Shown: positions 34,969 through 43,293 of the stretch, piece after piece
Layout of the letters: every line of letters starts with the position of its first letter
Position numbering within the stretch: position 1 is the stretch's first letter
Origin: Paenibacillus taichungensis
GTDB lineage: Bacteria; Bacillota; Bacilli; Paenibacillales; Paenibacillaceae
Assembly: GCF_013359905.1 (NCBI RefSeq)
Contig: NZ_JABMCC010000100.1
Coordinates: 1 to 64,000 of the forward strand
DNA: 64,000 nt
Direction of reading: 5' to 3'
Translations under genes and position numbers: made by a program
The notes under the pieces: model-generated
Database searches by the model: none
The model's input: only the letters and a program-made list of their open reading frames with translations
What the model was told of the DNA's origin: nothing

Positions 34969-35064
34969 ATGAGTCTTGTCACCGGAATCCTGGTTTGTGC
35001 TTTTGTTTATGTTATACGTGCCTCGCTTGTTCGCTCTGAAGAAGAGGACTGGCGAAGTTATTAA
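34969..35064 (+). CDS. 31-residue single-pass membrane peptide
   Basis: ATG 34969 with GGATGGAG eight bases upstream encodes a hydrophobic helix (LVTGILVCAFVYVIRASLV) followed by an acidic tail, SEEEDWRSY. A TGCTAAAAT-type -10 lies about 75 bases upstream, and a strong terminator begins 14 bases after the stop, so this is a complete small transcription unit. An in-frame ATG two codons earlier is too close to the ribosome site. No family is recognised. The size resembles small sporulation or membrane-complex peptides. Confidence 0.65.
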   Translation: MSLVTGILVCAFVYVIRASLVRSEEEDWRSY

Positions 35065-35077
35065 TGAAATATTTGGT

Positions 35078-35107
35078 GCGCCAAACCTCATGTTTGGCGC
35101 TTTTTTT
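35078..35107 (+). terminator. Terminator of the 31-residue peptide gene
   Basis: GCGCCAAAC, loop CTCAT, GTTTGGCGC, seven T. The stem is perfect. Confidence 0.93.
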
Positions 35108-35309
35108 GTGCCTTCAGTACGAGATAGACCTGTATAAGTTATGGCTATGTGGAACCATAAGCCTTTCATGTTATATAGGACTTTTGGGATTTTTTTGATA
35201 GAATGAAGATAAAGGTGTTCGTGGCCTTGTTCTTCAATCTCCTTTCACAATTAAGCATGGGAGTGTAATATATGTCAAAATTCGACACCTGAAAGGAGGG
35301 GGAAGCGGA

Positions 35310-35687
35310 ATGAATCCTAGTTTGAGCATCTACGACAATCTTGGTGGAGAGGCAGGCGTTCGCGCACTGGTCGAAGCTTTTTATCCGATTGTTCAGCAGA
35401 ATGAGAAGCTGGCACCTCTTTTTCCGGAGAATATTCAACCGGTAATCGACAAGCAATACATGTTTTTGTCTCAGTTCTTCGGTGGTCCTGCATTGTTTTC
35501 CGAGGCTTTTGGTCATCCGATGATGCGTGCCCGTCATATGCACTTTGAAGTGACGGTTGAACGGGCAGAAGCCTGGCTTGCATGTATGGATCAGGCGTTG
35601 ACACAAGTTGGTGTGGAAGAGCCGTTGCATTCTTTCGTCCTGCAGCGATTGTCGGGGCCAGCACATCATTTTGTGAATACACCTTAG
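35310..35687 (+). CDS. Truncated haemoglobin, group II
   Basis: 125 residues with GAAAGGAGG upstream. The pattern SIYDNLGGEAGVRALVEAFY is at the N-terminus, the distal-pocket tyrosine region follows (KQYMFLSQFFGGP), and the proximal His lies in RARHMHFEV. This is the YjbI/trHbO class. These bind oxygen, nitric oxide or sulfide, and in Firmicutes often sit near thiol-stress genes. Here it is followed 37 bases later by a DUF2225 gene, as often in Paenibacillus by my recollection. Confidence 0.9.
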   Translation: MNPSLSIYDNLGGEAGVRALVEAFYPIVQQNEKLAPLFPENIQPVIDKQYMFLSQFFGGPALFSEAFGHPMMRARHMHFEVTVERAEAWLACMDQALTQVGVEEPLHSFVLQRLSGPAHHFVNTP

Positions 35688-35723
35688 TTCCGATTACAAG
35701 CTTATGGGAGAGGGATGGAATGA

Positions 35724-36455
35724 GTGGAATTAGAGCCTCTGTATAAGGTAAAGGTGAAGTGTCATTATTGCGAGACTGAGTATGATACCTCACGCGTAAG
35801 ACCAAGCTTAAAACGGCCATATCGGACGGATTCCGATTTTTGCGCGTATTACAAGCGGGAAAATCCGGATTTCTATGTTGTTCGAATTTGTCCTGAGTGT
35901 GGATTTGCTTCGACAGAGAATTCGACAGAACAATTAAACGATAAACAGCGCAAGGCTTTTAAGGAGCAGATCGGTAATCGTTGGGTGAAACGAGACTATA
36001 GCGGAGCGCGGACACTGGAACAGGCGATGGATTCGTACAAGCTTGGACTGCTTGTTGCGCAGGTTATTCAGGAGAAAGATCGTGTCGTTGCAGGCCTGCT
36101 GCATCATATTGCCTGGCTGTATCGGTACATGGAGGATCATACCCAGGAAAACCGTTTTCTTGAATTTAGCCTTGAGGCTTATGTAAAGGTTTATGAACGG
36201 GAAGGTACTGGCGGGAATGAAGCCAAGCTTCTTTATCTATTGGGAGAGTTGAACCGCAGAGTAGGTCGATTCCATGAGGCTGTAAAATGGTTCGGCAGGG
36301 TTATTCATGACAAGCGCATTACCGATGCAGCCATGATTCGTGCTTCGCGAGAGCAGTGGGCATTACTGCGGGAACAAATGATTTCGAGCAAGTTGGAATT
36401 GCCAGATGAAATGATTGAAGCAGACAAAGAGGCTGCGAAACGCAGCCCCATTTGA
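35724..36455 (+). CDS. DUF2225 family protein with zinc-ribbon and TPR-like helices
   Basis: 243 residues from GTG 35724 with a purine-rich site upstream. An N-terminal zinc ribbon (CHYCETEYD near residue 12 and CPECGF near residue 57) is followed by an all-helical region that looks TPR-like (about residues 95-225). The biochemical role is unknown. The zinc ribbon plus TPR layout suggests a protein-interaction role. It likely shares a transcript with the globin gene. Confidence 0.8.
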   Translation: MELEPLYKVKVKCHYCETEYDTSRVRPSLKRPYRTDSDFCAYYKRENPDFYVVRICPECGFASTENSTEQLNDKQRKAFKEQIGNRWVKRDYSGARTLEQAMDSYKLGLLVAQVIQEKDRVVAGLLHHIAWLYRYMEDHTQENRFLEFSLEAYVKVYEREGTGGNEAKLLYLLGELNRRVGRFHEAVKWFGRVIHDKRITDAAMIRASREQWALLREQMISSKLELPDEMIEADKEAAKRSPI

Positions 36456-36472
36456 TAAGTGACAGTTGTTCT

Positions 36473-36706
36473 CTAGTTGCGGACAGGACGACTGGACAGC
36501 AGGTAATCACTATCGTTGTCGATCACAGTCATGCTGGCATTACAACAAGGAAAGACCAGTAATTTCTTTTTGCCTTCGCGAATGCGTACAAGCTCCTTTG
36601 GTTTGAGTGGCAGCAGTACATTGTTTGCATGGCAGTACGGACATTGCTGTACATAAATGTCCCCCATTACAATATCGTAAGGCCAGCTGTTCTCAAAGGG
36701 GATCAT
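36473..36706 (-). CDS. Small Cys-containing protein, unknown function
   Basis: 77 residues. CPYC near residue 22 and a CC pair near residue 53 (FPCCNAS) could hold a zinc or be redox-active. The rest is a mixed strand/helix pattern ending in DSDYLLSSR. The start overlaps the stop of the upstream 56-residue gene (ATGA), so the two form an operon. I do not recognise the family. Confidence 0.7.
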   Translation of the reverse strand: MIPFENSWPYDIVMGDIYVQQCPYCHANNVLLPLKPKELVRIREGKKKLLVFPCCNASMTVIDNDSDYLLSSRPVRN

Positions 36707-36873
36707 TCTTGCTCGCCTTCCGTAGAGGCAGGTTTAGCCGCTTCTTCTTTGGCCAACTCGGCGATTTTCTGCATCAGGATATGCTGCGGCATATGCATCA
36801 GATGTTCGAGGGGAACACCCAGAGATTCTGCTAATTTGACGGCTGTGTCAGCCGAGACTTGTAAAGGTTTCAT
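36703..36873 (-). CDS. 56-residue YycC-like protein
   Basis: ATG at 36873 with AGGAGG at -8 encodes 56 residues. KPLQVSADTAVKLAESLGVP and EHLMHMPQHILMQKIAEL form two amphipathic helices. By memory the MHMPQHIL core matches the short YycC-like family of Bacillales, function unknown. The C-terminus is acidic and Ala-rich. Its stop overlaps the next start by four bases, giving a two-gene operon of tiny proteins. Confidence 0.75.
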   Translation of the reverse strand: MKPLQVSADTAVKLAESLGVPLEHLMHMPQHILMQKIAELAKEEAAKPASTEGEQE

Positions 36874-36991
36874 ACGATTACCTCCTGAAAATAGCTTAAA
36901 CTATTTCTCTAGTATAGAGATATAGCGCTTATAAAACCAGTTCTAATTCAAGGTTAATTATCCATTCTACTGAGAGAGGTGCCTTATTTAA

Positions 36992-38791
36992 ATGAAAACA
37001 CCATTACAACCCGTCTGGGATCTGGAGTCCATTTTTAGTGGAGGTTCTGCCTCTGAGTCATTCGCTGCGTATCTGATTGAGCTGGAGCAGGATGTACTTA
37101 AGCTGCAAGCCCTTTTGAAAGATACACCTGCACCCAAGTCTCTGGAAGAAACGAATGCGTTTGATCCGATCCTAGATCTGCTGCAGAGCTGTTATATCCG
37201 AATTTCGGAAGGGTCGGCATTTGTGTCCTGTCTTTCTTCACAAAACCAAAAGGATAAAAAAGCAGTTCAGCTTCAGGGAACCATTAGTTCTCTTGCCGCG
37301 ATGTTGAACAGTACCAAGTCCCATTTCGACAATACACTTAGCCAGACGACAGACTCTGTATGGGAAGCATGGATTGCTCGGGAAGATATTCAGCCGCTTG
37401 CCTTCGCACTGAACGAGAGCCGCACGCTAGCTCGTGAGAAACTGTCACCTGAACTTGAAGGTCTTGCGCTCGATCTCGGCGTAGATGGTTACCATGGGTG
37501 GGGCAAATTCTATAACACTATTGTAAGCAAGGTGAACATCCCATTTGAACAAAATGGTGAAACGGTGATGTTATCCGCAGGTCAGGCTGCCAATAAGCTG
37601 AGCGACAGTGACCGAAATGTGCGCGAGACTGTATTCGCTAACTGGGAACAGGCTTGGACGGATGTCGAAGACTTCTGCGCAGATACATTAAACCATCTCG
37701 CCGGTTTCCGTCTCAAATTGTATGAGAAGCGCGGCTGGGATGACATTCTCAAGGAACCTTTGGCGATCAACCGGATGTCGCGCCAGACTCTTGATACGAT
37801 GTGGGACGTAATTAACGGTGCCAAACCTGCATTGGTTCGATATTTGGAGCGCAAGGCGAAACTGCTAGGTGTAGAGAAACTCAGCTGGAGTGACGTAGAT
37901 GCACCCGTAGGCAAGTCGGGTGGAAAAGTCACATATGACGAGGCAGCTATCAATATTGTTGATCAATTCGCCAAGTTCAGTCCCAAACTTTCCAAATTTG
38001 CAGAGATGGCGTTTGAGAAACGTTGGATCGAAGCAGAGGACCGTGCTGGTAAGCGTCCAGGGGGATTCTGTACGTCCTTGCCACTCAGCAAAGCAACACG
38101 TATTTTCATGACCTTCTCTGGGACGCCGTCGAATGTGTCGACACTTGCTCATGAACTTGGTCACGGATATCATCAGCACATTATGGAAGAACTGCCAGCC
38201 TTGAATCAACGCTACGCCATGAATGTGGCGGAAACGGCATCTACCTTTGCTGAGCTGATTGTAGCCGATGCTCTGGTTCAAGCAGCAACGGATGAGCAAG
38301 AGAAGCTAGCTCTGCTTGAAGACAAGATTCAACGAAGCGTTGCGTTCTTCATGAATATTCACGCTCGTTTCCTGTTCGAAAATCGGTTCTATGAGCAACG
38401 CAAACAAGGGTTGGTGAATGCAGATGAGTTGTCCAAACTGATGGTGGAAGCACAGCAAGAAGCGTTCTGTGGTGCACTTTCATCCGATCATCCGCATTTC
38501 TGGGCATCCAAGCTGCATTTCTATCTGACAGGTGTACCATTCTACAATTTCCCGTATACGTTCGGGTATATGTTCAGTGCAGGCATATACGCCAGAGCGC
38601 AGGAGGAAGGTACGGCATTTGCCGATAAATACGATGATTTGCTGCGAGATACGGGCCGAATGACGGTAGAAGAACTGGCTCAGAAACATCTGGGTACAGA
38701 TCTTACACAACCTGATTTCTGGCAAAATGCAGCGAACCTGGTCATTGCCGATATTGATCAATTTCTTGAGATGACAGAATCCGCAAAATAG
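36992..38791 (+). CDS. pepF: M3 family oligoendopeptidase (PepF-like)
   Basis: 599 residues, the usual PepF length. The zinc site is LAHELGHGYHQHI, with His387, Glu388 and His391, and the third ligand region is NVAETASTFAEL. These cytosolic enzymes cut 7-17-residue peptides and help with peptide or protein turnover. GAGAGGTG precedes the start. It is divergent from the YycC-like pair and followed by a strong terminator. Confidence 0.93.
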   Translation: MKTPLQPVWDLESIFSGGSASESFAAYLIELEQDVLKLQALLKDTPAPKSLEETNAFDPILDLLQSCYIRISEGSAFVSCLSSQNQKDKKAVQLQGTISSLAAMLNSTKSHFDNTLSQTTDSVWEAWIAREDIQPLAFALNESRTLAREKLSPELEGLALDLGVDGYHGWGKFYNTIVSKVNIPFEQNGETVMLSAGQAANKLSDSDRNVRETVFANWEQAWTDVEDFCADTLNHLAGFRLKLYEKRGWDDILKEPLAINRMSRQTLDTMWDVINGAKPALVRYLERKAKLLGVEKLSWSDVDAPVGKSGGKVTYDEAAINIVDQFAKFSPKLSKFAEMAFEKRWIEAEDRAGKRPGGFCTSLPLSKATRIFMTFSGTPSNVSTLAHELGHGYHQHIMEELPALNQRYAMNVAETASTFAELIVADALVQAATDEQEKLALLEDKIQRSVAFFMNIHARFLFENRFYEQRKQGLVNADELSKLMVEAQQEAFCGALSSDHPHFWASKLHFYLTGVPFYNFPYTFGYMFSAGIYARAQEEGTAFADKYDDLLRDTGRMTVEELAQKHLGTDLTQPDFWQNAANLVIADIDQFLEMTESAK

Positions 38792-38811
38792 TATTCCTAT
38801 ATATGTAATGA

Positions 38812-38855
38812 GGCTGCAATCCTGTGTAAATGTACACGGGATTGCGGCCTTTTTT
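38812..38855 (+). terminator. Terminator after pepF
   Basis: GGCTGCAATCC-TGTGTA, loop AATG, TACACGGGATTGCGGCC, then six T. Confidence 0.93.
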
Positions 38856-38985
38856 AGTGTTTTTTAAAGCTAAGCTCTCGCTAAATATTTTGTCGCAATT
38901 GAGAGAAATAACTCGCTAAAAGCACGCAAAATGGCAATTAATTGTGCAAATTATAGTCATAATTACCCAAGTTTGTTTGACTTTG

Positions 38986-39014
38986 TTGAATGACCACATT
39001 TGTTGTCATATAAT
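38986..39014 (+). promoter_or_regulatory. Sigma-A promoter of the 137-residue unknown gene
   Basis: TTGAAT (38986-38991), exactly 17 bases, then TATAAT (39009-39014). The start codon is 51 bases downstream of the -10 element. Confidence 0.75.
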
Positions 39015-39064
39015 GAGTCGTAAGTCCTTGTTTTGTAGGATGAAGTGCATAAAGGAGGAGCGTT

Positions 39065-39478
39065 ATGGTAAAAATTGACCAGCTTTCATTAGCACGACAG
39101 TTGGATCTGGTGTTCAAAGAGCTTGATCATGAATTATCAGGGTTAGATTCAGGTGTAGTTTTTGTGCAAATACGAAATAATGTAATTGGAAAGTTTGGGA
39201 TTCGACATAATCCGATAACCGGACGTGACGGTCAAATGGAAGTGGAGGACGGTGGGCTAAATGAAACCCAACGCTCTTCTTTCCGCGCAATGGCACTGGA
39301 AACTTTGAAATTCAAGCGAAATTGGACTCATGGAGAAATTGCATATGATTTTACAGTAAGACAAGGCATGATTTTGGTTGATGCCACGATGGAGTCCAAC
39401 TATAATATGGCGAACCTGATGATTCGTTATCCAAGAACCAATACATACATGGATTCAGGCATGGAGTCGTCTTCATAA
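39065..39478 (+). CDS. Conserved-looking protein of unknown function
   Basis: 137 residues with AAAGGAGG upstream and a near-consensus promoter. No signal peptide or membrane helix is seen. The sequence alternates strands and helices (VVFVQIRNNVIGKFGIRHNP; WTHGEIAYDFTVRQGMILVDA) and ends in a Met/Ser-rich tail. I do not recognise a domain. It is monocistronic with its own terminator, shared convergently with the downstream spore protein gene. Confidence 0.7.
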   Translation: MVKIDQLSLARQLDLVFKELDHELSGLDSGVVFVQIRNNVIGKFGIRHNPITGRDGQMEVEDGGLNETQRSSFRAMALETLKFKRNWTHGEIAYDFTVRQGMILVDATMESNYNMANLMIRYPRTNTYMDSGMESSS

Positions 39479-39496
39479 TTGTGAAGAGCACACAGG

Positions 39497-39527
39497 AAAG
39501 CGGCACTTCCGAGGAAGGCCGCTTTTT
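39497..39527. terminator. Terminator between the unknown gene and the SASP gene
   Basis: AAAGCGGC-CTTCC, loop GA, GGAAGGCCGCTTT with five T. Confidence 0.85.
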
Positions 39528-39558
39528 GTTCTTGCATATGCGAGCACGAATTACGAGC

Positions 39559-39792
39559 TTACGAACGACCCGATAATTGCTGCTCAGCGATTTGGACCAG
39601 ACGTTTAGTGATGTAACCACCCAGAGAACCTGTCTCACGGGAAGTGTAGTTACCATAGTAACCGTCTTGGGGAATTGTTACACCCAGCTCTTGTGCAGCT
39701 TCAATTTTCAATTGTTGCAAAGCTGCAGTTGCTTGAGGAACAACCAGATTGTTTGAAGAATTTCTGCTTCCTTGGTTTTGACCTCCGTACAT
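39559..39792 (-). CDS. Alpha/beta-type small acid-soluble spore protein (copy 1)
   Basis: 77 residues from ATG 39792 with AAGGAGGTGA upstream. It has the two family motifs: LQQLKIEAAQELGV, containing the germination protease site, and GSLGGYITKRLVQIAEQ. These proteins coat spore DNA and supply amino acids at germination. The central 48 residues are identical to the copy at 42970 on the other strand. The N-terminus (MYGGQNQGSRNSS) is longer and Asn/Gly-rich. Confidence 0.95.
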   Translation of the reverse strand: MYGGQNQGSRNSSNNLVVPQATAALQQLKIEAAQELGVTIPQDGYYGNYTSRETGSLGGYITKRLVQIAEQQLSGRS

Positions 39793-39992
39793 GTGTGTCA
39801 CCTCCTTATGGCTTGGTGATGTTAGTATGGTTAGAGAATGAGGAAATATGCATGATATGGCGTAAGGGAAAATTTGGATATAAAAGATAAGATATAACAT
39901 GAAAAAAGCCGACCCAGTATGGATCGGCTACATAGAATAAAAGGAAAAAGTAGGAGCTATGTCCCATAGAAGTCGCCCGAGAGTACAAGATT

Positions 39993-40967
39993 CTACTCGG
40001 TTGGCGGAACAATCTCAATACGTGTGAAAAGTTCAACGGGCTGTTCTGGTTCCAGACGAATCAGTCCCGTTTGCTCGTCTGTTAAATTTAAATTGGGTGC
40101 ATCAGGAAGCCAGGTATACGGTTCAATGCATAGAAATTGATCAGATTCTCCCTTTGTAAAGAGGACCCAATGTTTGAAATATGCTTCATCCGCTGAATAT
40201 TTAAGCGTGTATCCATCCTGCCTGCGCAAGTGAGCTACTGCTGGTTGCCCATCGGCAGCTTTCAAAAGGGTATCCCAGTTTCGTCCTTGCATGTTCATAC
40301 CTTCGTTCAATGAAGACCATTCTCCGAGAGATTCAATCTCACCTGTAGGCAGTTGTTCTTCATTCTGAGCGTAAATTCCGGACACAGGAAGTTGAAGTGA
40401 CCATTCGGCAGGTTTACCGTCAAGCAGAAACCATGTATGATATCCCATTCCAAAAGGAGCAGGAGTAGAGCTCAGATTGGTCACACGCAGACGCTGGCTT
40501 AACACCGCGTTTTGAAGTCTGAACGTCATCTCAAGCTTCAAAGGAATTGGAAATTGAGCCATCCAATGCTCTTCATTTTCAGTTAATAATTCCGTTGTAA
40601 TTGCACAGCCATCTTCATCTTCTTCGATGTCGCTGACACACCAGGACTGGCTGCGGTGGAGGCCGTGAATATGGTTGTCATTGGCCGTATTCTGATCGAA
40701 TTGGTAATGAACTCCCTCATATTCGAATTGTCCTCGATGAATGCGGCCTGGCGGAACAAGAAGCGGAACGCCGAAGTGATACGGCTTCTGTAAATAAAAG
40801 GCAAGTTCATCTTCTTCCGGACTGCGAACGACATCGCGGCCCTGCACCAGATCGCGAATCGAGATAATATTATTTCCAAGACGCGGCAGCAGGGTAATCT
40901 CCAATTCACGGCTATGTAGGATATACGTGTCGTAACCATTCCATTGGCCTTTGGTCACTTGTTTCAT
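39993..40967 (-). CDS. Aldose 1-epimerase family protein
   Basis: 324 residues from ATG 40967, with AAAAGGAGC upstream. The galactose-mutarotase beta-sandwich is recognisable: LLPRLGNNIISI, then VPPGRI, the catalytic-site His in NDNHIHGLHRSQSW, and FGMGYHTWF. The catalytic Glu is probably in LCIEPYTWLPDAPN. It interconverts alpha and beta anomers of an aldose; the exact sugar is unknown. It is a single gene divergent from the trpS leader. Confidence 0.85.
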   Translation of the reverse strand: MKQVTKGQWNGYDTYILHSRELEITLLPRLGNNIISIRDLVQGRDVVRSPEEDELAFYLQKPYHFGVPLLVPPGRIHRGQFEYEGVHYQFDQNTANDNHIHGLHRSQSWCVSDIEEDEDGCAITTELLTENEEHWMAQFPIPLKLEMTFRLQNAVLSQRLRVTNLSSTPAPFGMGYHTWFLLDGKPAEWSLQLPVSGIYAQNEEQLPTGEIESLGEWSSLNEGMNMQGRNWDTLLKAADGQPAVAHLRRQDGYTLKYSADEAYFKHWVLFTKGESDQFLCIEPYTWLPDAPNLNLTDEQTGLIRLEPEQPVELFTRIEIVPPTE

Positions 40968-41204
40968 ATCGATGCTCCTTTTCCCACTTGAAATCTGTCT
41001 GCAAACGGCCATTCCTATATGCCGTTGCAGGCGTGTCATTGTGTACATGCCATTTATCCCATTAGCATACCGAATGAATGCTGGTGATTAGGATAAGCAA
41101 TTCCATCATAACAGATTTCAGTGAAGTGGGTAAAAAAAGCTATTCCCATTTTGACATTCTGGTCCGCGCGGATTAAGATGGTATTCTGAACGATGCGTTT
41201 TATC

Positions 41205-41500
41205 CAATGAATGATAATCAAAGCGATGACAGGGACAAGTAAGCTAAGAGAACTCTCTTCAGAAAGCCGGTGGATGATGTGAACCGGTGTGAACTCTTTA
41301 CCGAATGGACCCTTGAGTGCTGGCTTGAACAGGCAATGTCTGAAGTTTGGACTACCCTTAGTAGAATCGGACGTATACTCCACGTTACGGAGAAATGAAG
41401 GCATTTCTTCTACATGATCTAATTAGGTCTAGAGGAATGGAGAAATGCGAATAAGGGTGGCACCACGGTCTCACGTCCCTTGCGGATGTGGGCCTTTTTG
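41205..41500 (+). promoter_or_regulatory. T-box riboswitch (Trp specifier) of trpS
   Basis: Stem I begins around AAGCGATGACAGGGACAAG (41221), a typical T-box start. The specifier loop reads GAA-TGG-ACC with the tryptophan codon TGG at 41306-41308. The conserved T-box sequence AGGGTGGCACCACGG occupies 41453-41467. A terminator hairpin with five T ends at 41499. Uncharged tRNA-Trp should stabilise the antiterminator and switch on trpS. The cognate tRNA gene is at 455-528. Confidence 0.95.
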
Positions 41501-41547
41501 CGTTCGCGGAGAATTAGGAACAAACAAATAGGGAGGCGTTATGTGAA

Positions 41548-42540
41548 ATGAAAACAGTACTTTCGGGAATTCAGCCGAGTGGCAAGCTCACATTGGGTAA
41601 CTACATCGGAGCAATTAAAAACTTTGTGAAATTGCAGCATGACTACCAATGTCACTTCATGGTGGTTGATCTCCACGCTGTAACGGTAGCTCAAGAGCCA
41701 GCAGCGCTGCGTGAGCAATCTGAGGCGGTAGCTGCCTTGTTTATCGCAGCTGGAATCGATCCTACGAAATCCAATGTATTTCTGCAATCCCATGTACCGC
41801 AGCACGCGGAATTGGGCTGGTTGATGACTACACTGACATCGATGGGCGAGCTCGAACGCATGACTCAGTTCAAGGACAAATCATCTGGTAAAGATTCCGT
41901 TGGCGCTGGGCTGTTTGTCTATCCTTCATTAATGGCTGCTGATATTTTGCTGTATAATGCTGATCTTGTGCCAGTTGGCGAAGACCAAAAGCAGCATCTG
42001 GAATTGACACGTGATCTGGCGGGACGCTTTAACCATCGTTATGGTGAGTATTTCACGATTCCAGACCCGTATATTCCACAGGTGGGTGCTCGGGTAATGT
42101 CACTGGATGATGCTTCTTCCAAAATGAGCAAAAGTAATCCCAATGCAGGCAGCTACATTGCCTTGCTTGATCCGCCAGATGTGATTCGCAAAAAAATTAG
42201 CCGTGCCACAACCGATTCCGGTCGTGAAGTTGTATATGATCCGGCAAACAAACCTGAAGTCAGCAACCTGATGAGTATCTATGCTGAATGCGCAGGTCTG
42301 TCATTGAAAGAAGTAGCGGAGCGCTATGAAGGCAAAATGTATGGTCCATTCAAAAAAGAACTGGCTGAAGTGGTCGTATCTGTTATTGAACCTTTACAAG
42401 AACGGTATCGTGAGATTCGTGAGTCTGGCGAATTAGCTGACATCCTGGAAACTTCAGCTCGTCGCGCAGAAGCGGTGGCTTCCCAGACACTTCATGCAGT
42501 TAAAGAACGTATGGGGTTTGTTCCTAGACGTACGTTGTAG
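41548..42540 (+). CDS. trpS: Tryptophanyl-tRNA synthetase
   Basis: 330 residues with GGGAGG upstream. It is a class I synthetase: the HIGH-equivalent is in SGIQPSGKLTLGNYIGA, and the KMSKS motif is SSKMSKSNPN near residue 195. The VGEDQKQHLELTRDLA segment is typical of bacterial TrpRS. It charges tRNA-Trp. Control is by the T-box just upstream. Confidence 0.97.
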   Translation: MKTVLSGIQPSGKLTLGNYIGAIKNFVKLQHDYQCHFMVVDLHAVTVAQEPAALREQSEAVAALFIAAGIDPTKSNVFLQSHVPQHAELGWLMTTLTSMGELERMTQFKDKSSGKDSVGAGLFVYPSLMAADILLYNADLVPVGEDQKQHLELTRDLAGRFNHRYGEYFTIPDPYIPQVGARVMSLDDASSKMSKSNPNAGSYIALLDPPDVIRKKISRATTDSGREVVYDPANKPEVSNLMSIYAECAGLSLKEVAERYEGKMYGPFKKELAEVVVSVIEPLQERYREIRESGELADILETSARRAEAVASQTLHAVKERMGFVPRRTL

Positions 42541-42586
42541 TAGGACGAGGCAAGTAACTTAAAGTAAATGAATTATTCACATAATA

Positions 42587-42614
42587 AAGAGGAGCTCTGA
42601 TGGGGCTCCTCTTT
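42587..42614 (+). terminator. Terminator after trpS
   Basis: AAAGAGGAGCTC / GGGGCTCCTCTTT hairpin; the T tract is short and runs into AATT. It may also serve the convergent small membrane gene. Confidence 0.75.
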
Positions 42615-42651
42615 AATTATCGTTTCGTACTATCCTATGAAGTTTACCGGG

Positions 42652-42849
42652 TCAAGAGGCTGTTTCCGAAGTGGTACGTGCTTCACGACGCTCTTTCTTT
42701 GCGCGAATAACAAATCCCCAGCCGATGTTGGCAACGGACACGACAAACAGCAACGTAGCCAACCAGCCGGAGTAAGAGATCATAATCGCCGTAACCGCTA
42801 ACAACATAATCGAAGAGAATGCAAACCATAGCGATAAACCTTTGCTCAT
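42652..42849 (-). CDS. Small two-helix membrane protein, unknown function
   Basis: 65 residues from ATG 42849 with TGGAGG upstream. Two hydrophobic helices (about residues 5-24 and 28-48) are followed by a charged tail, RAKKERREARTTSE. No family is recognised with confidence; it resembles short DUF5325-type proteins of Bacillales in length and topology only. It is divergent from the second SASP gene, about 120 bases away. Confidence 0.65.
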   Translation of the reverse strand: MSKGLSLWFAFSSIMLLAVTAIMISYSGWLATLLFVVSVANIGWGFVIRAKKERREARTTSETAS

Positions 42850-42969
42850 TGGGAAAAACCTCCATATAGAAATTTGATGAAATTCCGTATAACCTGAAGC
42901 GCACGAGCCATAATAATCTTGCAAGCTTGCAATTACATTACAGACACAGATTGAAGGGAGATTTTAAAT

Positions 42970-43188
42970 ATGGCTCAAGGATCTCGTTCTAACAACTTGG
43001 TGGTACCTCAAGCAAACTCAGCATTGCAACAATTGAAAATCGAAGCTGCACAAGAACTGGGTGTAACTATCCCACAAGACGGTTACTACGGTAACTACAC
43101 TTCCCGTGAGACAGGATCTCTGGGTGGGTACATCACCAAACGTCTGGTACAAATCGCTGAGCAGTCTCTGGCTGGGTCTGGCAAATAA
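42970..43188 (+). CDS. Alpha/beta-type small acid-soluble spore protein (copy 2)
   Basis: 72 residues with AAGGGAG upstream. It carries the same two SASP motifs as copy 1 and is identical to it for 48 consecutive residues. The DNA of the two copies is also very similar, in inverted orientation 3.2 kb apart. It binds spore DNA; expression should be forespore-specific under sigma-G, though I did not identify the promoter. Confidence 0.95.
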   Translation: MAQGSRSNNLVVPQANSALQQLKIEAAQELGVTIPQDGYYGNYTSRETGSLGGYITKRLVQIAEQSLAGSGK

Positions 43189-43216
43189 TTATTATAACCA
43201 AAAAGCAACAAGCAGA

Positions 43217-43245
43217 AGCCCGGAGCGGAAACGCTCCGGGCTTTC
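43217..43245 (+). terminator. Terminator after SASP copy 2
   Basis: AGCCCGGAGCG, GAAA tetraloop, CGCTCCGGGCT, TTTCT. A perfect GC-rich stem. Confidence 0.93.
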
Positions 43246-43293
43246 TCGCGCATTCGTTCCTATGTCTGATTGTGCCCTTCCATGCACCTTTCG

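Noticed and set aside
41054..41404. A 116-residue minus-strand frame upstream of trpS.
   Set aside because: It lies across the T-box leader, whose conserved motifs fully explain the sequence.
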